A DNA stretch of 64,000 nucleotides from Rhodopseudomonas palustris (lineage in GTDB: Bacteria; Pseudomonadota; Alphaproteobacteria; Rhizobiales; Xanthobacteraceae): NCBI RefSeq assembly GCF_003591005.1, contig NZ_QYYD01000010.1, positions 1-64,000 of the forward strand, read 5' to 3'. Below the pieces are notes generated by a model. It made no database searches, was not told the origin of the DNA, and worked only from the letters and a program-made list of their open reading frames with translations. Positions within the stretch are counted from its first letter, which is position 1. Each line of letters opens with the position of its first letter. The translations under genes were made by a program, and so were the position numbers. Shown here piece after piece: positions 1-8,803 of the stretch.

Positions 1-301
1 TTGGGCGCCCCTCTCCCCCGGGGGGTGGGGGGGCTTAAAGCGGCGAAACATAAATAAGTTTGGCGCGGGGCGCCGCGCTAAAACACTGGCATCGCCCCCT
101 ACCGGGGGCGATCCAGTATTCCAGAGGGCCAGTTACTCCACACGACCACACTGCAAGACTTGATCCTCCGCTGTCGCGGAGGATGACGGCTGTCGCGGCG
201 TCAAAGCCGTAGCCCGCATGAGCGCAGCGATATGCGGGAGGCACCGCACCAAGCCCGCATGTCGCTCCGCTCATGCGGGCTACCAATGAGCTGTCGAAGC
301 G
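1..301. repeat. Non-coding stretch with three palindromic repeats
   Basis: No convincing gene is seen downstream of phoB. The first 40 bases are a low-complexity G/C run. Three imperfect palindromes follow: 85-117 (stem around ATCGCCCCC/GGGGGCGAT), 163-184 (ATCCTCCG/CGGAGGAT) and 209-283, whose ends read GTAGCCCGCATG and its complement. The last belongs to a repeat type that recurs at 37669-37741. One of these hairpins may also end the phoB transcript, but none has a clear T run. Confidence 0.6.
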
Positions 302-1012
302 CTACGCGCTGCCTTCCACCTTCGCGAACCGGTCATCCAGCGCGTAACCGGCGCCGCGGACGGTGCGGATCGGGTCTTGTTCGCGGCCGGGGTTGAGCAG
401 CTTGCGCAGCCGGCCGATGTGGACGTCGACGGTGCGTTCGTCGATGTAGATGTCGCGGCCCCAGACGCCGTCGAGCAGCTGCTCGCGGCTGAAGACGCGG
501 CCGGGATGCTCGAGGAAGAACTCGAGCAGCCGGTACTCGGTCGGGCCGAGGTCGATCGGCCGGCCCGAGCGCGCGACCCGGCGCTTGTCGCGGTCGAGTT
601 CGAGATCGCCATAGGCCAGCACGGTGGCGAGCCGCTCCGGCGCGGCGCGGCGCAGCAGGCCCTTCACCCGGGCGAGCAATTCGGGCACCGAGAACGGCTT
701 GACGATGTAGTCATCCGCCCCGGTTGCGAGCCCGCGGACGCGCTCGCTCTCCTCGCCGCGCGCGGTGAGCATGATGATCGGCAGCTGCTTGGTCTCCGGC
801 CGCGCCCGCAGCCGGCGGCACAGTTCGATGCCGGACAGACCCGGCAGCATCCAGTCCAGCACCACCAGGTCGGGAATGCGCTCCTTCATCCGCGTGTCGG
901 CATCGTCACCGCGCGCGACGGTTTCGACGTCGTAGCCGTCGGATTCAAGATTGTAGCGCAGCAGCGTGGTCAGCGCTTCCTCGTCTTCAACTACCAGAAT
1001 GCGCGCACCCAT
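302..1012 (-). CDS. phoB: Phosphate regulon response regulator PhoB
   Basis: 236-residue OmpR-type response regulator. The receiver domain has the acidic pair E9-D10, the phospho-acceptor D53 (in VVLDWMLPG) and the conserved lysine in YIVKPFS. A winged-helix DNA-binding domain occupies about residues 135-230, with the recognition part near TVDVHIGRLRKLL. Its partner is PhoR at 5888-7225; when phosphorylated in phosphate starvation it should bind Pho boxes such as the one before pstS. It is the last gene of the pst operon, 53 bp after phoU. The ATG at 1012 is chosen because the protein there begins exactly at the receiver domain (MGARILVVEDE); the reading frame extends further upstream but that part is not protein-like. 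Confidence 0.95.
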   Translation of the reverse strand: MGARILVVEDEEALTTLLRYNLESDGYDVETVARGDDADTRMKERIPDLVVLDWMLPGLSGIELCRRLRARPETKQLPIIMLTARGEESERVRGLATGADDYIVKPFSVPELLARVKGLLRRAAPERLATVLAYGDLELDRDKRRVARSGRPIDLGPTEYRLLEFFLEHPGRVFSREQLLDGVWGRDIYIDERTVDVHIGRLRKLLNPGREQDPIRTVRGAGYALDDRFAKVEGSA

Positions 1013-1065
1013 GTCGGTCCTCGTCTTCAGTCGTTTGGCTCGCCCGTGATCTCGCCGGCGATGCG

Positions 1066-1782
1066 TTAGTTGCCCGGCGTCGCGTTGGCGAAGGTGGTCA
1101 TGTCGCCCTTCGGCCGCTTGTCCAGGATCTGCTGGCCTTCGATCATGTAGAACACGGTCTCGGCGATGTTGGTGGCGTGGTCGCCGATCCGCTCGATATT
1201 CTTGGCGCAGAACATCAAATGGATACAGAACGAGATGTTGCGCGGATCTTCCATCATGTAGGTGAGCAGTTCGCGGAACAGCGAGGTGCAGATCGCGTCG
1301 ACCTCCTCGTCGCCGTTCCACACCACCATCGCGGCCGGCAGATCGTGCGCCGTGTAGGCGTCGAGCACCGCCTTGACCTGGGATTGCACCAGATCGGTCA
1401 TGTGCTCGAGGCCGCGGATCAGCTTCAACGGATGGAAGTCGCTGTCGATGGCGTTGACGCGCTTGGCGATGTTCTTGGACAGATCGCCGATCCGCTCGAG
1501 ATCGGTGGCGACCCGCATCGCGCCGACGATCTCGCGCAGGTCTACGGCCATCGGCTGGCGCCGCGCGATGGTGAGTACCGCGTGCTCTTCGATCACGCGC
1601 TGCATCTGGTCGATCTCGGCGTCGGCCGCGACGACGCGGTTGCCGAGCGCGATGTCGCGCCGGACCAGCGCGTCGACCGCGTCGACGATCTGCCGCTCGG
1701 CCAGGCCGCCCATCTCGGCGACCAAGCGGGTCAGTTCCTGGAGGTCGCCGTCGAACGCTTTGGTGGTGTGCTCGAAGCCCAT
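1066..1782 (-). CDS. phoU: Phosphate signalling complex protein PhoU
   Basis: 238 residues, the usual PhoU length, with the two three-helix PhoU repeats (about 8-110 and 120-215) and the acidic metal-binding helices typical of the family (RVATDLERIGDLSKNI and FCAKNIERIGDHATNI). In the known system PhoU links the PstSCAB transporter to PhoR and keeps the regulon off when phosphate is plentiful. It follows pstB by 25 bp and precedes phoB, the standard alphaproteobacterial order. Confidence 0.95.
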   Translation of the reverse strand: MGFEHTTKAFDGDLQELTRLVAEMGGLAERQIVDAVDALVRRDIALGNRVVAADAEIDQMQRVIEEHAVLTIARRQPMAVDLREIVGAMRVATDLERIGDLSKNIAKRVNAIDSDFHPLKLIRGLEHMTDLVQSQVKAVLDAYTAHDLPAAMVVWNGDEEVDAICTSLFRELLTYMMEDPRNISFCIHLMFCAKNIERIGDHATNIAETVFYMIEGQQILDKRPKGDMTTFANATPGN

Positions 1783-1807
1783 GTTGATTCTCCTCGCGCC
1801 TGGCGCG

Positions 1808-2632
1808 TCAGCCGAACCGGCCAGTGATGTAGTCTTGCGTCCGCCGGTCGTTCGGCGAGGTGAAGATCTTGTTGGTCGGTCCGAACTCGATCAGTTCGCC
1901 CAGATACATGAAGGCCGTCGACTCCGAGACGCGGGCGGCCTGCTGCATGTTATGAGTGACGATCGCGATGGTGTAGTCTTCCTTCAATTCGTCGATCAGT
2001 TCCTCGATCTTGGCGGTCGAGATCGGATCGAGCGCCGAGCACGGCTCGTCGAACAGGATCACTTCCGGCCGCACCGCGATAGTACGGGCGATGCACAGGC
2101 GCTGCTGCTGGCCGCCAGACAGGCTGAGGCCGGAGGCACCCAGCTTGTCCTTGACCTCGTTCCACAGCGCGGCGCCGCGCAGCGCCTTCTCGACCCGGCC
2201 GTCCATCTCCGACTTGGAGATCTTCTCGTACAGCCGAATGCCGAACGCGATGTTCTCGTAGATCGTCATCGGGAACGGCGTCGGCTTCTGAAACACCATG
2301 CCGACCCGGGCGCGGAGCAGATTGAGGTCGAGCTTCGGATCGAGAATGTTGTGACCGTCGAGCATGACCTGGCCCTCGGCGCGCTGCCCCGGATAGAGGT
2401 CGTACATCCGGTTGAAGATCCGCAGCAACGTCGACTTGCCGCACCCCGACGGGCCGATGAAGGCCGTGACGCGGTTGGCGGCGAGGCTGAGATTGATGTG
2501 CTTCAGCGCGTGATTCTGGCCGTAGTAAAAATTGAGGTCGCGCACGATGACCTTGGCGGGGCCGTCCGGCTGGCCCGCCATCATGGGGCCAGGTCCGCTC
2601 GGAACGCTGGTGGCAATCGAAATCTCGCTCAT
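1808..2632 (-). CDS. pstB: Phosphate ABC transporter ATP-binding protein PstB
   Basis: 274-residue ATPase of the high-affinity phosphate importer. It shows Walker A (GPSGCGKST), signature [13 protein letters not shown], Walker B ([12 protein letters not shown]) and the switch His in [12 protein letters not shown]. The ATG at 2632 overlaps the pstA stop by 4 bp, indicating translational coupling; the open frame extends upstream through pstA but that part is out of frame with any real gene. The first 25 residues before [10 protein letters not shown] are a variable leader. Confidence 0.95.
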   Translation of the reverse strand: MSEISIATSVPSGPGPMMAGQPDGPAKVIVRDLNFYYGQNHALKHINLSLAANRVTAFIGPSGCGKSTLLRIFNRMYDLYPGQRAEGQVMLDGHNILDPKLDLNLLRARVGMVFQKPTPFPMTIYENIAFGIRLYEKISKSEMDGRVEKALRGAALWNEVKDKLGASGLSLSGGQQQRLCIARTIAVRPEVILFDEPCSALDPISTAKIEELIDELKEDYTIAIVTHNMQQAARVSESTAFMYLGELIEFGPTNKIFTSPNDRRTQDYITGRFG

Positions 2633-3492
2633 TTCGTGGTCCTCTCGGCGCCGATGATGCGCGCACCAATGTTCAGGGCAAGCACGGTCAGGGTGATCAG
2701 CAGGGCGCCGGTCCAGGCGAGCTGCTTCCAGTAGTCGTAGGGACTCTGGACGAAGTTGTTGATGGTCACCGGCAGGTTGGCCATCGTCTTGGTCAGATCC
2801 AGGCTGAAGAACTGATTGCTCAGCGCGGTGAACAGCAATGGCGCGGTTTCGCCTGCAACGCGGGCGGTCGCAAGCAGGATGCCGGTGATCAGGCCGGCGC
2901 GCGCGGCCCGGTAGGCGATCCGCCGGATCACCAGCGAGCGCGGCAGGCCGAGCGCCGAAGCAGCTTCGCGTAGCGCACCCGGCACCAGCAGCAGCATGTC
3001 TTCGGTGGTGCGGACCACGACCGGGATCACGATTACCGCCAGTGCCAGCGCGCCGGCCAATGCCGAAAACCGGCCCATCGTCACCACCACGGCGCCGTAG
3101 ATGAACAGGCCGATGATGATCGACGGCGCGCTGAGCAGGATGTCGTTGATGAAGCGGATCACCGAGGTGAGCTTGTCGTGCTTGCCGTATTCGGCCAAAT
3201 AAGTGCCGGCGAACAGGCCGAGCGGCGCGCCGATGCCGACGCCAAGCACGGTCATCATCACCGAACCGACGATGGCGTTGAGCAGGCCGCCTTCGTTCGA
3301 GCCGGGCGGCGGCGTGTTCTGGGTGAAGACCTGCAGGTTGACGCCGGCAAGGCCGTTCCAGAACAGCGTGAACAGGATCAACGCCAGCCAGGTGACGCCG
3401 AACACCGCGGCGGCCGAGCACAGCACCTTGATGATGATGTCGCTGCGACGGCGGCGCTTGTAGATCGGATTGATCGCTTCGGTCGTCGACAT
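2629..3492 (-). CDS. pstA: Phosphate ABC transporter permease PstA
   Basis: 287-residue inner-membrane permease with about six hydrophobic segments and the cytoplasmic coupling-helix region ([22 protein letters not shown]) that docks on PstB. It pairs with PstC in the membrane. It starts 2 bp after the pstC stop and overlaps pstB by 4 bp, so the three genes are tightly coupled. Confidence 0.95.
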   Translation of the reverse strand: MSTTEAINPIYKRRRRSDIIIKVLCSAAAVFGVTWLALILFTLFWNGLAGVNLQVFTQNTPPPGSNEGGLLNAIVGSVMMTVLGVGIGAPLGLFAGTYLAEYGKHDKLTSVIRFINDILLSAPSIIIGLFIYGAVVVTMGRFSALAGALALAVIVIPVVVRTTEDMLLLVPGALREAASALGLPRSLVIRRIAYRAARAGLITGILLATARVAGETAPLLFTALSNQFFSLDLTKTMANLPVTINNFVQSPYDYWKQLAWTGALLITLTVLALNIGARIIGAERTTK

Positions 3493-3494
3493 GA

Positions 3495-4496
3495 TTACTT
3501 GCCCGCCTTCATTTCAAGCCGCAGCAACAGCAGCCGCGCGGCGGCCAGCACGATGAACGTAAGGATGAACAGCAGCAGGCCGAGCAGGATCAGACCCGAC
3601 TGATGCAGGCCGTCGCTCTCGGCGAACTCCGAGGCGATCGCCGCCGAAATCGTGGTACCGGGCGAGAAGATCGAGCCGTTGATCCGGAACGAGTTGCCGA
3701 TGATGAAGGTCACCGCCATGGTCTCGCCGAGCGCGCGGCCGAGCGCCAGCATGATGCCGCCGATGACGCCGACCCGGGTGTAGGGGATCACCACCTTGCG
3801 CACGACTTCCCAGGTGGTGCAGCCGACGCCGTAGGCGGCTTCCTTCAGCACCGGCGGCACGGTCTTGAATACGTCGACCGAGATCGCGGTGATGAACGGC
3901 AGCACCATGATGGCGAGGATCAGCGAGGCGTTGAACAGGCTGAGATAGGACGGCGGGCCGGCGAAGATCGTGCCGAGCACCGGCACACCCTCGAACAGCG
4001 CGATCATCGCCGGCTGGAAGTGATTGGCCAGGAACGGGCCGAGCACGAAGAAGCCCCACATGCCATAGATGATCGACGGAATGCCGGCGAGCAGTTCGAC
4101 CGCGAGGCCGATCGGCCGGCGCAGCCACATCGGGCACAGCTCGGTGAGGAAGATCGCAATGCCGAGGCCGACCGGAATGGCGATCACCATGGCGATCACC
4201 GAAGTCACCAGAGTGCCGTAGATCGGGCCGAGCGCGCCGAGCACCGGCGGGTCGTTGGCAGGCGCCCAGCGGGCCGTGGTCAGGAACGACAGCCCGAATT
4301 CGCGCAGCGCCGGCCACGCGCCGACGATCAGCGAGATGATGATGCCGCCGAGGATCAGCAGGACCGAGATCGCGCAAGCGCGGGTAGTCCAGTAGAACGC
4401 CGAGTCGCTGAACTTGAAGGCATTCAGGGCCCGGGCCCGATCATAAGGTCCGGCCGCCGCTTGCAACCCCGTACTGTCTACTGCCATGTCCGCCAC
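3495..4496 (-). CDS. pstC: Phosphate ABC transporter permease PstC
   Basis: 333-residue permease with six membrane segments; the coupling-helix region ([26 protein letters not shown]) and the family segment [15 protein letters not shown] are both present. It forms the channel together with PstA. The N-terminal 45 residues ahead of the first membrane segment are hydrophilic and variable. A gap of 226 bp separates it from pstS, longer than any other gap in the operon, and holds a terminator-like hairpin. Confidence 0.94.
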   Translation of the reverse strand: MADMAVDSTGLQAAAGPYDRARALNAFKFSDSAFYWTTRACAISVLLILGGIIISLIVGAWPALREFGLSFLTTARWAPANDPPVLGALGPIYGTLVTSVIAMVIAIPVGLGIAIFLTELCPMWLRRPIGLAVELLAGIPSIIYGMWGFFVLGPFLANHFQPAMIALFEGVPVLGTIFAGPPSYLSLFNASLILAIMVLPFITAISVDVFKTVPPVLKEAAYGVGCTTWEVVRKVVIPYTRVGVIGGIMLALGRALGETMAVTFIIGNSFRINGSIFSPGTTISAAIASEFAESDGLHQSGLILLGLLLFILTFIVLAAARLLLLRLEMKAGK

Positions 4497-4671
4497 GCCT
4501 GTCTCCTTGCGCTGATGCAGGTTACGATAAACGAGCCGCGTAGCCTGGAGATTTCTGGTTGAACCGATCGCCGCGTCGCCCCGCGAACGCGCCTGATCCT
4601 GCGCTGCGCCCCTCAGCGCGCTCCCGAAGCCGACCGGTGATCAGCCGGCGCCGGGGATCCGTCGAACAGTG

Positions 4672-4713
4672 AAGAAAGTGCGGCGCGACCCGGTCTGGAC
4701 CAGATCGCGCCGC
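4672..4713 (-). terminator. Hairpin with T-rich tail between pstS and pstC
   Basis: Read on the minus strand, a 9-bp stem GCGGCGCGA/TCGCGCCGC closes a loop of about 16 nt and is followed by a short T/C-rich tail (ACTTTCTTC). It lies just after the pstS stop codon. It would fit a partial terminator or mRNA-stabilising hairpin that lets pstS be expressed above pstCAB, as is common for binding-protein genes in ABC operons. The tail is not a clean T run, so strength is uncertain. Confidence 0.5.
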
Positions 4714-4722
4714 GATCTCAGA

Positions 4723-5733
4723 TCAGCTCTTGATATCGGACGACCAGGTCTTTTCGATCTGCTTGACCACCGGCGCCGGCATCGGGATGTAGTCGAGCTC
4801 TTCGGCCATCTTGTCGCCCTTCTCGAACGCCCACTTGAAGAACTTGATCGCCTCGGCGGAGGCCGCCTTGTCGACCGGCTCCTTGTGCATCAGGATGAAG
4901 GTCGCGGCCGTGATCGGCCACGAGGCGTCGCCCGGCTGGTTGGTCAGGATCAGGTAGTAGCCCTTGGCGTTGGCCCAGTCGGCATTGGACGCCGCAGCCT
5001 GGAACGCCGCGATGGTCGGCTGCACCGGCTTGCCGGCGCTGTTGATCAGGCCGGTGTGGGTCAGCTTGTTCTGCTTGGCGTAGGCGTATTCGACGTAGCC
5101 GATCGAGTTCTTGGTCTGGCTGACGTTGCCGGCAACGCCTTCGTTGCCCTTGGCGCCGACGCCGACCGGCCATTCGACCGCGGTGCCCGAACCGACCTTG
5201 CTCTTCCAGTCGGCGCTGACCTTGGCCAGATAGTCGGTGAAGTTGAAGGTGGTGCCCGAACCGTCCGAGCGGCGCACGACGGTGATCGCCGTGCTCGGCA
5301 GCTCGACCTTCGGGTTCAACTTCTTGATCGCGGGATCGTCCCACTTGTTGATGGTGCCGAGATAGATCTTGGCCAGCGTGTCACCGTCCAGCACCATCTC
5401 ACCCGGCTTGACGCCCTCGAGGTTCACGACCGGCACGATCGCGCCCATCACCATCGGCCACTGCACCAGGCCTTCCTTTTCGAGCTGCTCGGGCTTGAGC
5501 GGCGCATCGGTGGCGCCGAACGTCACCGTCTTGGCGATGATCTGCTTGATGCCGGCGCCCGAACCGATCGACTGGTAGTTCAGACCGTTGCCGGTATCTT
5601 TCTTGTAGGTATCGGCCCACTTCGAATAGACCGGGAACGGGAAGGTGGCGCCGGCGCCGGTGATGTCGGCCGCGAAGGCCGAGGTCGACGCCGCAACCAT
5701 ACCGGCCGCGACGATTGCCTTGATGAAATTCAT
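4723..5733 (-). CDS. pstS: Periplasmic phosphate-binding protein PstS
   Basis: 336 residues. The N-terminal signal peptide should be cut after SAFA (about residue 21), and the mature protein starts [18 protein letters not shown], the PstS hallmark. Phosphate-contact segments such as [11 protein letters not shown] and [16 protein letters not shown] are present. It delivers phosphate to PstCAB. It is preceded by a Pho box (5831-5848) and followed by a hairpin before pstC. Confidence 0.96.
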   Translation of the reverse strand: MNFIKAIVAAGMVAASTSAFAADITGAGATFPFPVYSKWADTYKKDTGNGLNYQSIGSGAGIKQIIAKTVTFGATDAPLKPEQLEKEGLVQWPMVMGAIVPVVNLEGVKPGEMVLDGDTLAKIYLGTINKWDDPAIKKLNPKVELPSTAITVVRRSDGSGTTFNFTDYLAKVSADWKSKVGSGTAVEWPVGVGAKGNEGVAGNVSQTKNSIGYVEYAYAKQNKLTHTGLINSAGKPVQPTIAAFQAAASNADWANAKGYYLILTNQPGDASWPITAATFILMHKEPVDKAASAEAIKFFKWAFEKGDKMAEELDYIPMPAPVVKQIEKTWSSDIKS

Positions 5734-5812
5734 GGAAGGTCTCCGTTGGCAAGCGAAGCGCTCATCGCGCCCGACTGCGCTTACCTCCCGCCCATTTAGG
5801 GGCGGTCGATTG

Positions 5813-5848
5813 ACCTTTTATGAGGGTTTGATGACACTCATGTGACTA
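5813..5848 (-). promoter_or_regulatory. Pho box and -10 region upstream of pstS
   Basis: On the minus strand 5831-5848 reads TAGTCAC-ATGA-GTGTCAT: two 7-bp direct repeats on an 11-bp period, matching the known PhoB site pattern (CTGTCAT, 4 bp, CTGTCAT); the second repeat matches 6 of 7. An AT-rich CATAAAA follows about 10 bp downstream at 5813-5821 and could be the -10. The box is about 98 bp from the pstS start and also marks a phosphate-controlled promoter inside the phoR-pst cluster. Confidence 0.7.
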
Positions 5849-5887
5849 CAACAAGTCACTGTTTTAACTAAGTAAATTAGAATGTTA

Positions 5888-7225
5888 CTACGACTTTACC
5901 GGAGGGAAACAGACCGTGAAAGTCGCCCCCTTTTTCAGCACGCTCTCGATCATCAGCCGGCCCCGATGACGGTTAACAATATGTTTCACCAGCGACAATC
6001 CTAATCCCGTACCGCCTTGCGAGCGGCTATCGCCGACATCGACTCGGTAAAAGCGCTCGGTCAACCGGGGCAGATGTTCGGGCGCGATGCCGGGTCCAAA
6101 GTCGCGGACTGCCACGCGATATTCGGAGCCGCCGTCGGACGTTGGCACCGCCGTGACCGACACCACGACGCGGCCCCCGGAGGCGCCGTACTTCAACGCG
6201 TTCTCGATCAGGTTTTCGAACACCCGCAACAGCTCCTCGCGATCGCCGGCGATCATCGCGGGGCTGTCCGGCAGCTCGAGTTCGATGCTGACCTGGCGCT
6301 CTCCGGCCAGCGGCTCCAGCCCGTCGGCGACCTGCTTGATCAGCGGCATCAGGTCGATCTGGGATTCCGGGCGGACATGCGCGGTGAGCTCGACCCGCGA
6401 CAGCGACAGCAGGTCGTCGATCAGCCGCGCCATCCGGGTCGCCTGCACCTGCATGATGCCAAGGAACCGGGCCCGCGCCTTTGCGTCGTCGCGCGCCGGC
6501 CCGAGCAGCGTGTCGATGAAGCCGGACAGCGCCGCCAGCGGCGTGCGTAGTTCGTGGCTGGCGTTGGCGACGAAATCGGCGCGCATTTCCTCGGCGCGGC
6601 GCAGCGGCGTCAGGTCGTGGAAAGTCATCAGCATGCACTGATCGGTGCCGCCGAACGCGGTCGGGACCTGCACCGGGGCGATGATCAGCTCCATCCAGCG
6701 CTCGATCGGCGCATGGTCGAGATAGCGGACGCTGCGCGGTTCGGCGGTGGCGATCGCCTCGCGCAATGCGGTGACGATTTCCGGATTGCGCAGGGCGAAT
6801 TGCGCCAGTTCGCGCACCCGCAGCGCCGGCGCCAGCTGCGCAGCCGCGGCGTTGAGATGCAGCACCCGCCCGGCACGGTCGAGCAGCACCGCCGGATCAG
6901 GCATGCCGGCGACGATCGCCCGCACCACCGGGGTTTCGACGGGGCTGATGCCGTAGCTTTCCTCGCGGGGATTGGCGATGGTATGCAGCCGCCACGGCAC
7001 CAGCGCGGCTGCCACCAGACAGGCGAACACCACGCCTGCGGCGCGCGGCGTGATCTCACCGAACGCCGCTAAGGTCGCCAGCGCGATGCCGCCGGCGAGC
7101 AGGATAATCGCCGCATGGCGCAGCCGGTCGAGCCACGGTGTCGCAACCGGCACGGGCGGCGGCTCCGTCAACGGCACCAGCGGGGCGTTGGCGCGGGCTT
7201 GGTCGTCGGGCGCCTGAACGATCAT
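5888..7225 (-). CDS. phoR: Phosphate regulon sensor kinase PhoR
   Basis: 445 residues. Two membrane segments lie near residues 38-55 and 63-80, with almost no periplasmic loop, as is usual for PhoR. A PAS-like domain (about 98-205) follows, then HisKA with the phospho-acceptor H224 in FVANASHELRTPL, and an ATPase domain with the N box (NLIENALKYG), DFGPGIAP and GGTGLGLSLVKHIV. It phosphorylates PhoB. It begins 2 bp after the preceding membrane-protein gene, so the two are probably co-transcribed. Confidence 0.93.
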   Translation of the reverse strand: MIVQAPDDQARANAPLVPLTEPPPVPVATPWLDRLRHAAIILLAGGIALATLAAFGEITPRAAGVVFACLVAAALVPWRLHTIANPREESYGISPVETPVVRAIVAGMPDPAVLLDRAGRVLHLNAAAAQLAPALRVRELAQFALRNPEIVTALREAIATAEPRSVRYLDHAPIERWMELIIAPVQVPTAFGGTDQCMLMTFHDLTPLRRAEEMRADFVANASHELRTPLAALSGFIDTLLGPARDDAKARARFLGIMQVQATRMARLIDDLLSLSRVELTAHVRPESQIDLMPLIKQVADGLEPLAGERQVSIELELPDSPAMIAGDREELLRVFENLIENALKYGASGGRVVVSVTAVPTSDGGSEYRVAVRDFGPGIAPEHLPRLTERFYRVDVGDSRSQGGTGLGLSLVKHIVNRHRGRLMIESVLKKGATFTVCFPPVKS

Positions 7226-7227
7226 GG

Positions 7228-8262
7228 TCAGCCTGGGGTCGGATCCTGCCGGACCGGCTTCGGATCAAGTGCATCCGTGATGCGATCCATCCGCTTCATC
7301 TTGGCGCCGAGGATGATCTCGCGGACCGCGAGAATGACCACCGACAGGACGAACGGTACGATGTAATACAGGATGCGGAACAGCAGCATCCCGGCCAGCA
7401 GCGCTTCCTTGTCCATCTGCCACAGGCCGACCAGCATCGCAGCGTCGAAGACGCCGAGCCCGCCGGGCGAGTGGCTGGCAAAGCCGAGCAGCGTCGCCGA
7501 CACGAAGATCACCGCCACCACCACGAAGCCGAGATTGGGTTCGTCCGGCACCAGCACGTACATCGCCAGCGCGCAGAAGCCGAGATCGACGATGCCGATT
7601 CCGATCTGCAGCAGCGTCAGCGGCCCACCCGGCAACTGTACCTTCCAGGTGCCGCGGCCGACCTGACGGGGTTTGAGCGAGACCCAGACGACATACGCGG
7701 CGAGGCCGGTCAGGATGACGAACGCCAGCACGCGGTTCAGCCAGGGCGGCAGTTGATCGATCGAGGACGCCGCCTCAGGATGATAGGCGATGCCCATGCC
7801 GAGCACGGCGGCGTTGCCGAGCCAGAACGTCAGGCCGGCCAGGAAGCAGATTTTGGCGACATCGATGCCGTCGAGACCCCAGGCCGAGTAGATTCGGTAG
7901 CGCACCGCCCCGCCGGTGAAGACGCTGGCGCCGACATTGTGGCCGATCGAATAGCTGGTGAAGGCGGCGAGCGCCGCGGTGCGGTAGGGGACCTGATCGC
8001 GGCCGATCGTGCGCAGCGCGAACAGATCATAGAACGTCAGGGTGAAGTATCCCGCGGCGACAAACAGCGCGGCGAGCGCGATGGCGCGCGGCTCGGTCTG
8101 CCGGATCGCCTCGAGCACCTTGTCGAGATCGATGCCGCGCAGCAGATGATAGAGAACGTAACAGGCGGCAGCGATGACCGCGATGCTGATCGCGACACCG
8201 AGTTTGTGCAGGATTTGCTTCTCGCGCAGGAATGCGATCACCCTGCCGATTGCGACCGCCAT
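7228..8262 (-). CDS. YbhN/UPF0104-family integral membrane protein (flippase-like domain)
   Basis: 344 residues with about eight hydrophobic segments. The pattern (GHNVGASVFTGGAVRYRIY in the middle, HSPGGLGVFDAAML near residue 270) is that of the lysylphosphatidylglycerol-synthase membrane region/UPF0104 family, which lacks the aminoacyl-transferase domain. Members are inner-membrane proteins proposed to move or modify lipids; the substrate here is not known. It is directly upstream of phoR (2 bp gap), an arrangement that might link envelope lipids to phosphate status, but this is inference. Confidence 0.75.
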   Translation of the reverse strand: MAVAIGRVIAFLREKQILHKLGVAISIAVIAAACYVLYHLLRGIDLDKVLEAIRQTEPRAIALAALFVAAGYFTLTFYDLFALRTIGRDQVPYRTAALAAFTSYSIGHNVGASVFTGGAVRYRIYSAWGLDGIDVAKICFLAGLTFWLGNAAVLGMGIAYHPEAASSIDQLPPWLNRVLAFVILTGLAAYVVWVSLKPRQVGRGTWKVQLPGGPLTLLQIGIGIVDLGFCALAMYVLVPDEPNLGFVVVAVIFVSATLLGFASHSPGGLGVFDAAMLVGLWQMDKEALLAGMLLFRILYYIVPFVLSVVILAVREIILGAKMKRMDRITDALDPKPVRQDPTPG

Positions 8263-8502
8263 CTAAACCTCGAATCCCTCTCCACCACCTGCAACAGGGA
8301 GACCGGTAGCACGATAGGCGTTACCGCTCCGTGGCCAGGAAGCTCTGGTCGCTCGTCTTCTGACTGGGTGGAATTCGGTCGATTGCGCCAATCCCGCTCC
8401 TTCGCGTCAATTCCCGGTCGGGCCGACCGGTTTCATCACGTGTGGTCGCCGGCTGGTCCGGCTGTGCGCCGGAAGCTCGCTGGCGTCGGCGCCCCGCAGG
8501 GA

Positions 8503-8799
8503 TCACCCTCCCCGCATCTGACGCGCCACAACCCTGTAGCGCAACCACGCCCCGATCCCACAACCCACCAGATAAGTGGCGATCATGACAAGGAAAAGAT
8601 CGAGCCAGTAACCGAACCGACCGGGGACGATTCTGGCAAGCGACAGGCCGATCAGCACAGCGGTGACGCCGCCGACCCCCATCGCGGCGTTCTTCGACAG
8701 ACCGGGCCCGTGTTGCACCACCGAAATCCAGCCCGCGGCGAATCCTAACAACACCGCCCCGAGCAGCCAGCCCCAGTAGAAGTTTGCCAGCACCATCAT
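8503..8799 (-). CDS. Small four-helix membrane protein, function unknown
   Basis: 98 residues, mostly hydrophobic, with three to four predicted membrane segments (about 4-22, 38-55, 65-88) and a basic C-terminus (RYRVVARQMRGG). No family recognised. It starts 4 bp after the stop of the OmpA-like gene and must be co-expressed with it, so a role in the envelope with that protein is likely. The 240 bp between it and the next gene (8263-8502) holds nothing I can identify. Confidence 0.7.
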   Translation of the reverse strand: MMVLANFYWGWLLGAVLLGFAAGWISVVQHGPGLSKNAAMGVGGVTAVLIGLSLARIVPGRFGYWLDLFLVMIATYLVGCGIGAWLRYRVVARQMRGG

Positions 8800-8803
8800 G
8801 CCG

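Noticed and set aside
1-60. G-rich low-complexity start of the window
   Set aside because: Could be read as a quadruplex or an end of a sequence fragment, but there is no gene, repeat partner or motif to support a function.
377-1069. Long plus-strand frame opposite phoB, and many similar frames opposite or shifted against real genes (for example 45627-47738 minus, 59755-61683 plus)
   Set aside because: They arise because high-GC codon bias removes stop codons from other frames. They are rich in Arg, Ala, His and Gln, have no family motifs or ribosome-binding sites, and lie on top of well-recognised genes.
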